Shown here: one piece after another, positions 1 to 11,930 of the stretch
How positions within the stretch are numbered: position 1 is the first letter of the stretch
Layout of the letters: each line of letters starts with the position of its first letter
NCBI GenBank assembly: GCA_963681505.1
Contig: OY811975.1
Span: 8,732,635-8,796,634 of the forward strand
Direction of reading: 5' to 3'
Length of the DNA: 64,000 bases
Source of the DNA: Eunapius fragilis
Lineage: Eukaryota > Porifera > Demospongiae > Spongillida > Spongillidae
Notes under the pieces: generated by a model
The model's input: the letters and a program-made list of their open reading frames with translations, nothing else
Database searches by the model: none
Told to the model about the DNA's origin: nothing
Made by a program: the position numbers and the translations under genes

Positions 1-510
1 TGCATGTTGTCACCCACTATCCGTTTTGAGACATGGCCCATTCTCTTTTGACATGCCAGGGACACATTTGATGCAATTAGCCACCTGAAATCGACATCAA
101 AGTGTTGGGGATACCATGGTGTACGTGACAGTTAATGACTTCTACATACCATCTAAGAAGTCATAACTTATTCCATGGAATGGCAAGTCCAACTTTTGTG
201 GCTAATACCTCTGCTGGTCCAATCTTTATTTGATCAGAGTTGCCTGCTCCTTTAGCAAAGACCCTTTTTATTCATCACTAAGAGAGAGCACTTCACTTTT
301 CAGCTGAGCAGATGTCTCTCCATACCACTGAAATATCCTGCAACACGGAGCATCTCGACTTGGTACATATGGTAGTGTTGGATTGTGGGCATTGGTTGCA
401 TGTATGAATGTTATTGGCTATAATGAGTGAGAACATAAAATGGCTTCAGTGCATGCTGACATTAAATATGCTTAAGTGTTCCCCTTGTAGAAAGTTGAAA
501 TACACCTTTC
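1..510. other. No gene seen
   Basis: I see no coding frame with recognisable similarity, RNA gene or tandem repeat in this stretch. Base composition resembles the surrounding non-coding DNA. Confidence 0.5.
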
Positions 511-937
511 TCAGAACTGATCTGTTTGGAGTTTAGCAGTCGATCGTTGTTCCTCATGTGTAAGTGATGGGGTGCACTCATGATGCTCGTACATACCAGA
601 CCTTATACATGTATCTCTTGTACAGATTGTGCAGTGGACCAGGACATCCTTAAGCATCAGGAGCACCAGGTTTGATGCTGGCTTAATGAGCATTGCCTCA
701 TGAATAGCAGCAAGGACAATGTACTGAGCCTGTAGTTGCTACCCAATGTATGATGCACTGGGTGCAAGACAGTGCTTTTACACAAGGAAGTTCCATTGGC
801 AGTGTTGGAATGTCCAAATATACTGGGCACTCAAGTTGGTCCAGAACAGACAGATTATTCTTTGCTAATGGAGGTCTAGGATAAGGATGCTCAGATGAGA
901 TGACTGGGGGAGGGGCACTCTTATTGACACATCCCAA
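511..937 (-). pseudogene. Decayed RING finger plus zinc-finger gene, resembling the RAG1 N-terminal module
   Basis: Two adjoining minus-strand frames read as one domain pair. The upstream part (937 to ~700) has a RING-like spacing: LECPVYLD, then ELPC, LSCTQCIIHW and CPCCYS. The second zinc-binding Cys of the first knuckle is Tyr here. The downstream part (~690 to 511) continues with LVLLMLKDVLVHCTICTRD and a following YEHHEC. This matches the pattern 'short helix, C-x2-C, then HH/HxxC' that follows the RING in RAG1-type N-terminal modules and in the many RAG1-N-like genes of invertebrates. The two parts are in different frames with a stop between, so the gene looks dead, or an intron is present that I cannot place. 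There is no transposase core nearby. The RING assignment is fairly safe; the RAG1-like label is inference from domain order. Confidence 0.5.
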
Positions 938-1844
938 ATGATCATGTTTGGGGTTATTCCTGGTAAGTGCCCTTTACTGACATTGTGCTGCTTTTCTACT
1001 CCTCTTGCAAGTACACCTTTTGCATTTTTCATGAAAGTGCTCACACATCTGTATGCATATAGCAATACTTCATTTTATGTGGGCACATGCATAGTCACCT
1101 ACATGTACCTTGCATTCCTGGTCTGCATGCATCTCCCACTGAAAGGGGGCAGTGCCACATTTGTAGTGAATTTTCCTGTGCATGGAACTGATCGCCCTGT
1201 CTAATGCACATATCCTACCATCAGAGGTTGCTCTGCCAGATCCACGTGCAGCTCTAATGCTGCTCTGTATGTGTGGTGGCTTTAGCAAGCTATCTCACAT
1301 ACCTCACACCACACCTCCATCAATAGCAACATATTTATCTTGGGGTGTGTGACCAAGCTGCTATGAACTTCATCTCAGAGTGTCTTGCCAATGTAATGTC
1401 ACCCTAGGTCAGAGAACAAGCTCAACTAACATGGTGGAGTAGGCTTCCTATCACTACTCAGCTGCATACATAGCCTCTGTCAGTAGCACTGGCTCCCCCT
1501 TTGGTCACCAATAGCAACCTAATACACACAATAAAGGCTTTTAATGCTAATGTAATTTCTAATGACCATTGATGTGGTTTTAGACAAACCCAATTGACTG
1601 CATCTTCCTTCATCCAAATTTGGAAGCTGCAAAGCTCCATCAGCTTATCTATAACATTTCTGCTGCTGACAAAGCAATATTTGATTAAAAAGAAATTCTG
1701 TACAAGTAAATGATGTTTGTACATTATTTGCTTAAAAAATACAAACTTAGATATTGGGTCAGATTTTAAGGACAAATTTCCATAACCAAGCATATGCAAA
1801 CATTTATTGCCCCTTGATTTTTATATATGAAAAACATGCAACTA
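938..1844. other. No gene seen
   Basis: Short open frames occur on both strands, but none shows a recognisable domain, codon bias or splice context. The minus-strand frame at 1070-1288 lies just upstream of the RING-like pseudogene and could be more of it, but I cannot support that. Confidence 0.4.
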
Positions 1845-1990
1845 TCACTGTATGCACCTAGTGAGGGTGGTTAAGGCATTGGCTCTCACCAGATGGAAGT
1901 GTTTGTTGTCAGAGAGTACTGCTGACATAAGCTTGCACGAAGGGGAGCAAGCCATAAGGCCAGCTGCAAAAATGCTTCCATGGCTTCGTT
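1845..1990 (-). mobile_element. LINE 3' end fragment
   Basis: The minus strand ends in FHLVRANALTTLTRC. This is nearly the same C-terminal tail as in the LINE piece at 28.8 kb (LHLVRANATTILTRC) and related to the end of the larger LINE copy at 26.5 kb (ALVRANSLAIV). Only the last ~45 codons of the element remain, as expected for a strongly 5'-truncated insertion. Confidence 0.6.
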
Positions 1991-2060
1991 TTCCAAGGCT
2001 TTGTAAGTTTTCATTTCTCCACATATAGCAGGGCAACATATGTGAACATATTATTAACAC

Positions 2061-2700
2061 ATAGTTTTTGGTACTGCTGATAAAGCATGACTGACTTCTG
2101 CTTCATCAGCTCGTGCATTCCTTTGACTATCAGTTGGTCCCACCACAAGGGTTTGGTCTGCACCTTGGTTTGCCAGTTGATCACGTTACCATAAAGTGGT
2201 GGTTTGGTATTATGGGCACGTCTCAGGGATCTCTGTGTGCACTGGTTGTCCAATTTCCCCCATGCAGAGATCTGTCCTGACAATGACCCTCTTGCATGTC
2301 ATGCCATCACTTGTAAGTGTGGGTGGCATAGCACACCACATGTATGATACACACCGTACATTGTGTTCATCTTGGTGCCCAGGTGGAAGCTGTCAATAAC
2401 CATAGCCACAACCACCCTGGTTATTTCTTGTTGATCAATGTGGCTACAGGCAAAGATAGCAGCCTTCAACATATATTAAATAACGTTGTGATTAAATACA
2501 ATCATCAATGTTGGGAAAATGGACGTGGTCAATCAATGAAGCAGAGAAATTGGGGCAAAAGAGCTTGCTATGAAGCGATGTGGGTAAAGAGGGTTTTGAC
2601 CTGCAGCCCTTCCTTCTACTTCTCAGTGTTCTCCCAAACTGAGATGGGAGGAGAGGAAAGGAAGAGAAGAGGAGAGGGGGGATGAGAACGTACATGTAAT
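2061..2700. other. No gene seen
   Basis: Several overlapping open frames of 70-115 codons occur on both strands, with no recognisable motif. A purine-rich patch near 2640-2685 accounts for part of their openness. Confidence 0.35.
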
Positions 2701-2708
2701 CTGGGATG

Positions 2709-3106
2709 TTAAATAAGGTCTGGCTTCCTTGAGGGCATTAAGGTGTGTTGTACCTCAGTGTCATTGCTATGGTCACCATGTTTTTGGTCTGCCTTTGTGG
2801 TGAACTTCTGACAGAGATTAAACATGACAAGCGTCCTTCTAAACCATTGGTTCAGGTTTACCTGCTGTCCAATGGTTTTCTCTGATGTGAAGTGCTTGTC
2901 TTCTTTAGAGTGTATCTTCATTGTCCTGGTGTATTTTTGGTGTACCCAGGCCATGATCAGAGTGATCATGACCACTCCAAGCAGTATAGTGCACCAAACT
3001 ATATAACGATTGTTCCCATCTGTTGATGGAGGAACTACCTTTGTCACCAGTTGAGTGATTTTAAAGGAACTTTGCTCCAGAGTGAACACATCTGAGCCAA
3101 TCACAA
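2709..3106 (-). CDS. C-terminal exon of a single-pass membrane protein (unrecognised)
   Basis: The frame runs from a plausible acceptor (ATGCCATTTCAG, just above 3106) to a stop at 2709. It opens with IVIGSDVFTLEQSSFK, then has a strongly hydrophobic segment, YIVWCTILLGVVMITLIMAW, followed at once by basic residues (HQKYTRTMK) and a ~75-residue hydrophilic tail rich in Lys, Thr and His. That is the layout of the last exon of a type I receptor: membrane-proximal ectodomain, one helix, stop-transfer charges and cytoplasmic tail. No kinase, ITAM or other tail motif is evident. Upstream exons are not identified. A frame starting at an ATG (3131) is open but adds only a few residues. The protein family is unknown. 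Confidence 0.4.
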
Positions 3107-3330
3107 TCTGAAATGGCATTGTGTAATTCATCCACTTCTAAAACTGAAAAAGTCAACTTGTAAAAGAAATTTTGATCAAAATTATATATTTCTATGTGGT
3201 GATGTATAAGGGGCATCCTATATGCACACAAAATGATCTGGCAACTATTAATCACTTAACAGGTTTATGGAACATGCAAGGAACCTCCTCCACTAGCAAA
3301 AGAAGATAGGGCATACATGTGAGAGAATAG

Positions 3331-3597
3331 AAATGTGTAACTGTCCCAAGATCTTACTTTGCCAAAATTGCTCGTTGCAAGAAGTATCATCAAAATAGTC
3401 AACACCTACGAAAGGCACTTAAACAAGTATCCAACCCCATTGAAGAAACACTGGGAATTGACATTCCAGGCGGCTTTATAGCAGTGGAGCCAGTGCAAAT
3501 GATGCAACTTGATCCTGTACCTACCTGTATTCTGATCATGAGATTATACTACATTAATACCAACGCAATGCACTATGGTCTCTGTGAACCACAATAA
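3331..3597 (+). CDS. Unrecognised open frame, possible exon
   Basis: An 88-codon frame open between stops encodes SYFAKIARCKKYHQNSQHL and then RKALKQVSNPIEETLGIDIP, ending CEPQ. The first two thirds look like real helical coding sequence (balanced charge, heptad-like spacing, no low complexity); the rest does not. There is no ATG near its start, so it would be an internal exon or a fragment of a lost gene. No family is recognised. Confidence 0.25.
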   Translation, partial: KCVTVPRSYFAKIARCKKYHQNSQHLRKALKQVSNPIEETLGIDIPGGFIAVEPVQMMQLDPVPTCILIMRLYYINTNAMHYGLCEPQ

Positions 3598-3899
3598 ATT
3601 GGATAGCCCACAAGTAAGCCTTAAAATGTTGCATTGCTATATCAGTGTTAACAGTTCCCTATTGTGGGACAGTACAGGTGTTTGGTTCCCAGCTTGCGTA
3701 ACCATAGTATCCTGTTCAATCAACCCCTGGTCTAACATTTCCTTCACCATGCCCTGAACTGTTGGTGGTATGGTAGCTTTTTTGGCACAGTTGATGGGTG
3801 AAGCATCTCATGTGCTGACTTTTGTGTAGTAGCATGTTCATCGTTCCCAAATCAACTTCACCTCACAGGTTTTAAATACACTCGAGCACATAATCAGTA

Positions 3900-4172
3900 C
3901 ACAAAGCAGGGGTCAAGGCAAAGCAGGGACCAAGGCAAAGCAGGGGTCAAGGCAAAGCAAGGGTCAGGGCAAAGCAGGGGTCAAGGCAAAGCAGGGGTCA
4001 AGGCACAGCAGGGGTCAGGGCAAAGCAGGGGTCAAGGCAAAGCAAGGGTCAGGGCAAAGTAGGGGTCAAGGCAAAGCAGGGGTCAAGGCAAAGCAGGGGT
4101 CAAGGCACAGCAGGGGTCAAGGCAAAGCATGGACTAAGGCATAGCATGGGCTAGGGTACAGCATGAGCTAGG
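3900..4172. repeat. 17-bp minisatellite
   Basis: About sixteen tandem copies of a 17-bp unit (GCAAAGCAGGGGTCAAG), with most differences at two positions (CAAG/CAGG and AGGG/GGGG). The last three or four units, past ~4125, are more diverged. Confidence 0.9.
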
Positions 4173-4415
4173 CAACACCTGCACTTTTGACAACAGTAAA
4201 TGCATATGGAATAAAACTGAGTACTTTTTGGCAAGGTATACATGCATACACTAAAAACGTTAAGATTTGTTTTATTATTTTTACCCGCAACAGTAACCAG
4301 AGTAAGGTCATATTCATAAGTAGCTACAGGGTAATGGTATCAGTGATAACCTTGCAACCAATTAATGATATAGCAGCATGATTAATCATATTGCCAGCTT
4401 GCTACATGAGATTCC

Positions 4416-4555
4416 TATAATAAACGGGCGCATTCCTAATTCTTTCAACGCTGACTTCTATCTACATGTGCTATGGTACACGTTCCAATCAATTTATTAT
4501 ATCATACGATTAAATCAATGTATTAATTATTGAGTTCCCAACCGTTGACTATACT
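4416..4555 (-). repeat. Left (3') LTR remnant of the BEL/Pao element
   Basis: Aligns in the same orientation with the sequence starting at 11782. Shared blocks include CTTCTATCTAC and ATGGTACAC, then scattered identity as far as AGTTCC.AAC. The outer edge at 4416 is fixed by the match to the inner edge of the right copy. Confidence 0.65.
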
Positions 4556-7524
4556 CATGTAGTCAACAATTAGTGTTGTCTTCCAATTGCTTAATGCATG
4601 ATTGAATCCTTTGTTTGGCTGCATTGTATGCTGCATATCTGGGCCGAATCCTATCCATCACTGATCTATCTCCTTAAGAGACAGGATCCTATCCAAGCTC
4701 TTCAACCCTAGGCTCATGGTGCACTTCTAGCTGGAATCAATTGCATCACTCTTGCTAACTTCCAGGATGCTCTTGGTGTGCTCTTATCATACACTGAAAC
4801 GATATCACTGACCCTGATAATGTCATGGTTTTTTGCTGAAACTCCTAATCTTCCGTAGCAGTGATGCTCCCTCAACTCAGTCAAGCACTCCCTTCTCCAT
4901 CTCAGCCAAAAGTGCTGCATTGTGGTGCCCAGGTACTCCATTCTTCTTGTCAAAGTTGCATGTGATGCTTCCTTTCCATACATATGGTCTTTGTCAATTC
5001 TAGACGAGGAGTCAGGCAAATTGTACAACCGATGCCCTAGCAGGAGATGAGAGGGAGTGGTTCTTCTAACTCTTCAGCATAGACATAAACAAGTGGATGG
5101 GAGTTGAGTGTGATTTCTACCTCAGCAATAATTGTTGTCAATTCATCCAGTGTGACCCTAGCTTGCCCCATGGACTACTTCAAACATCTTTTTGTCAACC
5201 CCGCCATCCTTTCGAAGAGCCTTCCCCACCAGGGAGCTCTTTCCAGGTTTAATGTCCACTGCACACGACAGTCCAATAAAAATCCTTGAACAGCTGTCTT
5301 TAATTATCTTTGAGATAGCTTTCTTAGCTGCCATAAACGTTTTCCTTTTGTCAGAAATGATTCTGCATGGAATTCCACGCCTTGCTATGAGCCTTCTAAA
5401 ACACCTAATGAATGCTTCTGCAGTTAGATTTGGGACTACCACAAAGTGCACTGCTCTGCTTGAACAGCATGTGTACAGAGAGATCCATACCTTATTCTCA
5501 TCTGACTTCACAAAGAGTGGTCCAGCAAAATCCATTTCAGTGTAAGAGAAGGGTGGAAATTCCTGTACTCTGAATGAGGGTGACATCGGGGACGGAAATG
5601 GTTTTCCTTGAAACCTGCAGCATACAATGCATCCTCGGAGTACTTTCTTCACAATACTTCTTCCTTGACTACCCAATACATAGACCTAAGTTCAGTCAAT
5701 GTGTCCCGCTTTACATCTTCAATATGCTCATGACATGCCATCACAATCAGATGTGTGATATGGCTGCTGGTATCCAATAGAATAGGGAATGTTGTGCAGG
5801 TGGGTAAACTCGCATTTGCTAGTCCTCCCTTACATCTCCAAATTCCGTCTTTGTTAGAAACAAGGAAAACTGCAATTTCCACAATGTAAAATGCTTGTTT
5901 TGCTGTAGTGCACCTTGTGAAACCATAATACAATACTTGGTATAATGCAACCTCCTCCTTCTCCATGTTCTGATGGAACTCTCTTCATTTTGAGGCTGTC
6001 AATGAATTGCATAACAAGATACGTTACTCTCAGAATGGTGATATCATCATACTCGTGCCTAATGCTAATGTTGCCATGTAGCCGTATGGGTCCATTCAAC
6101 CACAGCAATGACTCTTTCAGTTCAAGTATACTTGTTCCTCTGGCAGGGATGTCAGCAGGATTGCAGCCTCCAGGACAGTAGCTCCATGAATCTCCAGGCA
6201 CCAACTCCCTGATTGTCTTGACCCTGTTTGGATGAACTGCTTCCACTCATGACTTGAAGCAGTTCATCCAAAACAGGGTCGAGCAGTTTATCCAAAACAG
6301 TGACACCATGGAGTCAGAATAACACCTTATTCTTGTAGCGACATTTCAGGTACTGTAGGAGTACACTGCTGTTATAAGCCTTGCAAGAAGCAGAGCTGCT
6401 AGCAGCTCAAGTCGAGGAATGGTTGTGTTGTGCAGAGGTGCAACTCGTGTCTTCGCAATGACAAAGTGCACAGCAATATCCTTGATGTTTCAATACGCAA
6501 ATGGACAATGGCACCATACGCCAATGAAGACGCAACATAGAAACCCTCTAAGGTAAGCACAGGTGCAGTTTTAGCGCCAAACCTGTCTACTGACTATCAC
6601 AAACAAAACTTGTGAGGCAATCACTTTAAATCAGGACTGAGGAAACATGCTGCTGTATGATTCAGAAGAAACTTCAAGCCCTTTCAGGCTTCTAACTTGA
6701 ACTTCGATCTTATCATACAATCGTTGGAGTCCCTTACAGTCATGCAGCGAGTTAATAGGGTCTAGGGCTGAGAGCTGGTCCATGTGTTTGTTCACTAGAG
6801 AGAGGCCTGAAATAGCATCAGCTGTGGCGTCGTCAAGCAAAGAGTGTAAATGATTGAAGCGATCCACGTCACTTTGCTCAGAGTTTTTACATATTGAGGA
6901 TTCAAAGGCATCCCAAAATGTTATCCAATTGGTTGGCTCACCGCTGAATTTCTTTAATGAAAGCTTAACCTTTTGTCCACGTGACCCAATGTGTTCAGAA
7001 TAGGGGTGAACAGGGGTTGCCACGGGGGGAAGGGTCAAATGTGAGCTTTCATCTGGAGAGGATGTTCTCAAGAGGGTACAATGCCCTTGAGATTGGGGCG
7101 AAGTACGTTCCCAGATTGCGGCTGATCAGCCAACTCAACATTTCGCAACTGAAACGTTTGAAGGGCGAATTCTGTCCCCTGGACGATCGTTGGCAACGTG
7201 GTTTGCCTTAATGTCGGATACAGCCTGCTCGATTGTAATAATGATCTTCTCTCGGTAGACGTCCGCTTTTTCGATTTCCTTTATGTCTTCTAAGGTGACA
7301 TCGAGAATTTCTGCGTCCAATTGAATTACGATTTCTCGCTTCTCCCGAAGGGTGGAAATGAAGCGTTCAAACGTAGCGAGACTATTAATAATTTTGCGTG
7401 GAATCAACGGTTTCGATAGCCTGGGCGATAATAGATTAATAGTAGCCTCAGTAGATGATTTCTGTCCTGCTCGAAACCTCCGTTTCCGTGTAGCGCTATC
7501 CTGTTTAGCCGGCTCGAAGGACCG

Positions 7525-7629
7525 TGTGTAATGTCTCCAAATAAAAATCAATCAACCCCCGTCACGTGCCCACATTATTACACATAACCCGATATATATA
7601 TATAATACTGTTCAAGTGCTACTACTACA
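7525..7629 (-). repeat. 3' LTR of the gypsy element
   Basis: 105 bp, bounded TG...CA. Identical to the partner at 11672 except for one extra pair of TA dinucleotides in a TA run. Preceded by target duplication GACCG. Confidence 0.95.
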
Positions 7630-10600
7630 CCTCCCTTTCTAATATCGATCGGGAGGTCTTGATATTCGTCCACTTCGAGTGCGTACTACTCCAGATTCTT
7701 GATCAACATTTCTTTCGCTCAGAGTGTTACTGGCTTCCCGTTCAACATCTCTCTCCATCGAAGTATCTTCACTTTCCTGTTCCTCATGAACTGGAGCTTC
7801 TGGCTGTATTGTGACATCCAGTTTTTCGGGTATGTTATGAGATACCTCACTCTGTAATGCTCCATTGTCAGAAGGTCCCTCAGGTTGTGGTGTAAGGTCC
7901 TGTACATCATTGCCAGGATACCGAACTAAGTGTCGTCTGTTACGTCTCATTGTTCCACCTTGAACGGCAATTTCATATGATCGTGGCGCTACCTCCTTCA
8001 CTACCACGCCAGTCGACCTATGGTCCGTAACCCACACAGTATCTTCTGTATGTAATGGACTCAATAAGCGTGATCCATGATGGGAATCGAAATTCACTTT
8101 CAACTGCTGTCTGTGATACTCCTCCTTTTGCTTGAGCTCTTCCACATTTGGAACTTTCTGAGAAAGCAGGGAAGGATGGATAGGAAGTGTAGAACGGAGC
8201 TTCCTACACATTAAGAGTTCTGAAGGGCTATATCCATTCTTCAAAGGGCTTGTCCTATACGCAAGCAATGCCAAATAAGGATCCACTGACTTCTTTAGCA
8301 AGTTCTTCACTGTAGATATTGCCCGCTCAGCTTCACCATTAGCTTGAGGAAACCTTGGACTACTTGTTACATGTGAAAATCCATATTCCTTAGAAAATGA
8401 TGAGAATGAAGCTGCTGAAAACTGGGGTCCATTATCTGAGACCACTGTCTCCGGGATGCCATGTCTGGCAAATATGGACTTCATGTGTAAAATAACACTA
8501 TCTGCTGTAGTTGCTGAAAGCTTAGCAACTTCAATATATCTCGAGTAGTAGTCAACAACCAGAAGATATGATGATCACTTCCATTCAAAAAGGTCTGTGC
8601 CAACTCTCTGCCATGGAAGATTGGGAAATGGTGTAGGAATGAGCGGCTCTGCCCTCTGAGTTCGTTCCTTACAATACACTGAACAGGACAGTACAAAATC
8701 TTCCAACTGTTTACTCATACCTGGCCACCACACAGACTGCCGAGCCCTCTCTCTGCATTTCGTAACTCCCAGGTGCCCTTCATGTAACTTGTGTAGAATG
8801 CCTGCTCGCAGAGTAGCTGGGATTACAAGTCGGCTTCCTCGCATTAGAAGATCTCCTTGAATAGTGAGCTCTCCAGAAACACACCAATAATGTTTAACAG
8901 GTCCTTTAAGTGTGTTCTTTGCAGGCCATCCATCTTTGCAATAGGCTTTAAGCTGTGTGCAAATAGGATCTCTTGTTTGGTGCTGTTGTATTTCCTCTAA
9001 ACGTTTCTCACTAATTGGGAGGTTCTGCATCACTATATTGACAAATGCATCAGTGACATCCTGCAATTCCTTGTCCATGGTCAAGGGCTGAGAAACTGGT
9101 GCGCGTGAGAGTGTATCGGCTGTAAATAAACTCCTACCAGGTGAATGTATAATCACGTAGGTATACCTCATGAGCCTCAGACGAAAGTGCAGAATCCTTG
9201 GTGGAAAGTCGTCCAAGCTTTTGTTTCCAAGAAGTGGTACTAAAGGTTTATGGTCAGTCTCTATGAGAAAGGGTATACCCAGCAAGTAGTCCTCAAAGCG
9301 CTCACATGCCCAGGTGACCGCAAGAGCCTCTTTTTCGATCTGTGCATACCGCTGTTCTGTCTCTGTCAATGCTCTGGAAACAAATGCAACTGGTTTCCAC
9401 TCTTCACTATGTTTCTGTAAAAGTACAGCACCTAGGCCATATGAGGAGGCATCAGCTGAAATCATTGTGTCTAATGATGGACTGTACAAGGCTAACACTG
9501 GACTCTTACTAAGCTCCTTCTTCACTTGGTCAAAAGCATCTTTTTGTTTTTGCCCCCACATCCATTGATTCTTCTTGCTCAGTAGGTCCCGCAGTGGCTT
9601 TGTCAGTTCTGCAAGTTTAGGTGAGAACTTGCTATGCTGGTTGACCATGCCCAGAAAACGTCGAATCTCACTAACATTGGTCGGCTCTGCCATGCAAGCA
9701 ATGGCATTCACTTTCTCTGGATCCGGCTTAATGCCATTCTGGTCAACTATTTGACCAAGAAACTTGACTGAGTTCTGTGAGAACACACATTTTTCATAGT
9801 TCAATGTAACCCCTGAATTCTGAATTCTTTCTAGGGTGTACTGCAAACGATTATCATGCTCACTTTGAGACCGTCCAAACACCAATATATCATCGATTAG
9901 GCACACAACTCCATCCAACCCCGCCAAAATAGATGACATACGCTTCTGAAAATGCTCTGGAGCTGAAGTTATACCAAATGGCAGACGGTTAAAACAGAAT
10001 TTGCCAAATGGTGAAATGAATGTTGTCAGTCTTGCTGACTCTGGTGCAAGTTTTATTTGCCAAAACCCTGAGTTGGCATCCAGCTTAGAGAACACCTTGG
10101 CACCCTCCAACTGTGCCAGTATTTGTTCCACGCTAGGAAGCAAGTGCCTTTCTCGACAAACGCTCTCATTCAATTTAGTAAGATCTACACAAATACGAAC
10201 CTGACCATTGCTCTTAGGAACTACTACTAAACCCGCACACCAATCAGTTGGCTCATCGACCTTACTAATCACCCCCATTGCTTCCATGCGCTCAAGTTCC
10301 TCTTTCACCTTTGGTAACAAAGGTATAGCTACCCTTCGTGGCACTGTCAGGGCAAATGGTTGTGCATTATCTTTTAGCTTGATGTGATACTGGCCCTGTA
10401 ACTTCCCCAATCCTTGAAACAACTGAGGGAACAACTGAGTGAAATGGCTTTTTGCCTCCGCATCAATTACATCCACTTTCACCAAAAGACCCAATGCTTC
10501 AATTGCAGGACGACCTATCAATGGCATGTGCAGGTCTCAAACTACATACACTTCCTGCTTCACTTCTACTCCCCCATCTGTTCTTAAGGTTCCAATAAAC

Positions 10601-11671
10601 TGACCAACAACATTCAGGCAATGTTGAGTTGGACCTCTCAATATCCTGGATGGCTTCACAAGTTGACCCTTAAAGTATCTTGTGTAATCCTGTGCAGGAA
10701 TTACAGTAACATCAGCCCCTGTGTCTAGTTTAAATTCTATTAGCACTCCATTGAGAAAAAGGGAACTACACCATGTCTTGCTACCTAACTTCTGTTGCCG
10801 GATCATTCCCACAAAGTAATCTCTCTTAAATGTGCTAATTGCCAACACCTCTCCAGGTTTGGTCGTAGTCCTACAAACACTCTCAAAATGACCCTTTTTG
10901 GAACACTTGAAGCAGGTTGCATTACGAGCAGGGCATTGCTGACGTGAACTACATGAAGTTCTACCACACCAACCACATCTCCCCTTACCAGCACCTCCTC
11001 CACTATCTACTTGTGGCATATCCCTCCTAGCTTCCCTTCTAACCAGTGAGCTGCTTTGCCGTGCAATGCTATCAACCAGTGCTAGTCCCTCACCTTCCTT
11101 AGATCCTCTAACCACTTCTTGTTGTTGTTTGACCGTTTCTCGTTGCCTGGCAGTAGTTACCGCTTTATCCAACGTTAAATCTGGGTCCAACTGAAGTGTT
11201 TCTGACACCTTGCTGTCCAGCAGACCTACAACTAGACGATCTCGAATCATTTCGTCGTGTAACGACCCATAACTGCAATGTTCTGCCAGACTATAGAGAG
11301 CTAACACGAAGGACTCAACCGATATATTCACCATCTTGCTGGCTTCTCTTATTAAAGCGCGCCCTTTCAAATATTACATTTCGCCGCTTCACAAAGTGGT
11401 TCTCAAAACGCGTCTTAACCAGCTGATAGTCTTCGTGTTCCTTTTTCGTCTCATCCAGTTTGAATGAGCGGAAAATGTCCTCTGCCGCATCTCCCATACA
11501 GTATAATAGAGCATTTACTTGGTTAGATTGAGGCTTGTCGGAGAGTCCGGATGTCTCTCGAAAGCGTTCGAATCTTCTAACCCATTTAGGCCATTCATCC
11601 GGCCGGCAAAAATTGAACTGTTCGGGTGGCGTAACTTGAAAACTAGCCATCCCGCTTTACCGCTGCCACCA

Positions 11672-11772
11672 TGTGTAATGTCTCCAAATAAAAATCAATC
11701 AACCCCCGTCACGTGCCCACATTATTACACATAACCCGATATATATAATACTGTTCAAGTGCTACTACTACA
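11672..11772 (-). repeat. 5' LTR of the gypsy element
   Basis: 101 bp, bounded TG...CA. Followed by target duplication GACCG at 11773-11777. On the minus strand the base after the LTR begins TGGTGGCAGCGG, the usual position and TGG start of a tRNA primer-binding site; the tRNA is not identified. Confidence 0.95.
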
Positions 11773-11781
11773 GACCGGCCA

Positions 11782-11930
11782 TATAATAAACAGGTGCGTT
11801 CCTTATTCTTTCCATGCTCACTTCTATCTACGCGTGCTAATAATGGTACACAATTTATTGCATGCATATGACACGATTACAAAATCATTGCACCAATGCA
11901 ATCATTTTTAAGTTCCAACAAGAGGGTTAC
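11782..11930 (-). repeat. Right (5') LTR remnant of the BEL/Pao element
   Basis: Homologous to 4416-4555. It now sits directly against the gypsy target duplication, because the younger element landed at the junction of this LTR and the internal region. Confidence 0.6.

Larger units (their letters stand above)
7525..11772 (-). mobile_element. Ty3/gypsy LTR retrotransposon with ~100-bp LTRs, young, nearly whole
   Basis: A compact 4.25-kb element. LTRs lie at 7525-7629 and 11672-11772. A 5-bp target duplication GACCG flanks it (7520-7524 and 11773-11777). On the minus strand the order is gag (~11650 down to 10850, with zinc knuckle CFKCSKKGHFESVC), protease (LDTGADVTVIP, ~10720), reverse transcriptase (LDANSGFWQIKL, LPFGITSAPEHFQ, CLIDDILVFG), RNase H (TDHKPLVPLL, ADTLSRAP) and integrase (HLGVTKCRERARQSVWWPG zinc region; DNGPQFSAASF, QANGEAERA), ending ~7639. 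Gag begins only 21 bp inside the 5' LTR, and a purine tract (AGAAAGGGAGG) abuts the 3' LTR. The domain order and short LTRs suggest a Mag-like lineage (inference). It looks nearly whole, with about two or three breaks; some frame changes may be the family's normal gag-pol arrangement. Confidence 0.9.
4416..11930 (-). mobile_element. BEL/Pao LTR retrotransposon, decayed, split by a younger gypsy element
   Basis: Minus-strand remnants appear in BEL/Pao order. A gag-like region at ~7520-6640 carries the signature of the domain that binds VKLSLKKFSGEPTNWITF-type sequence (DUF1759). RNase H-side pol sequence lies at ~6250-5850 (GGCNPADIPARG). Integrase lies at ~5680-5160 (EMDFAGPLFVK, CSSRAVHFVVVPN), followed by the BEL C-terminal region at ~5030-4714 (FWLRWRRECLTELREHH). 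Related sequence begins at 4416 and at 11782 (TATAATAAACGGGCGCATTC versus TATAATAAACAGGTGCGTTC) and stays alignable for ~130-140 bp. I read these as diverged LTRs, 3' LTR on the left and 5' LTR on the right. The outer edge of the right LTR is uncertain. The element is clearly dead, with many breaks and much of pol missing, and is old judging by LTR divergence. The span includes the nested element 7525-11772. Confidence 0.8.
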
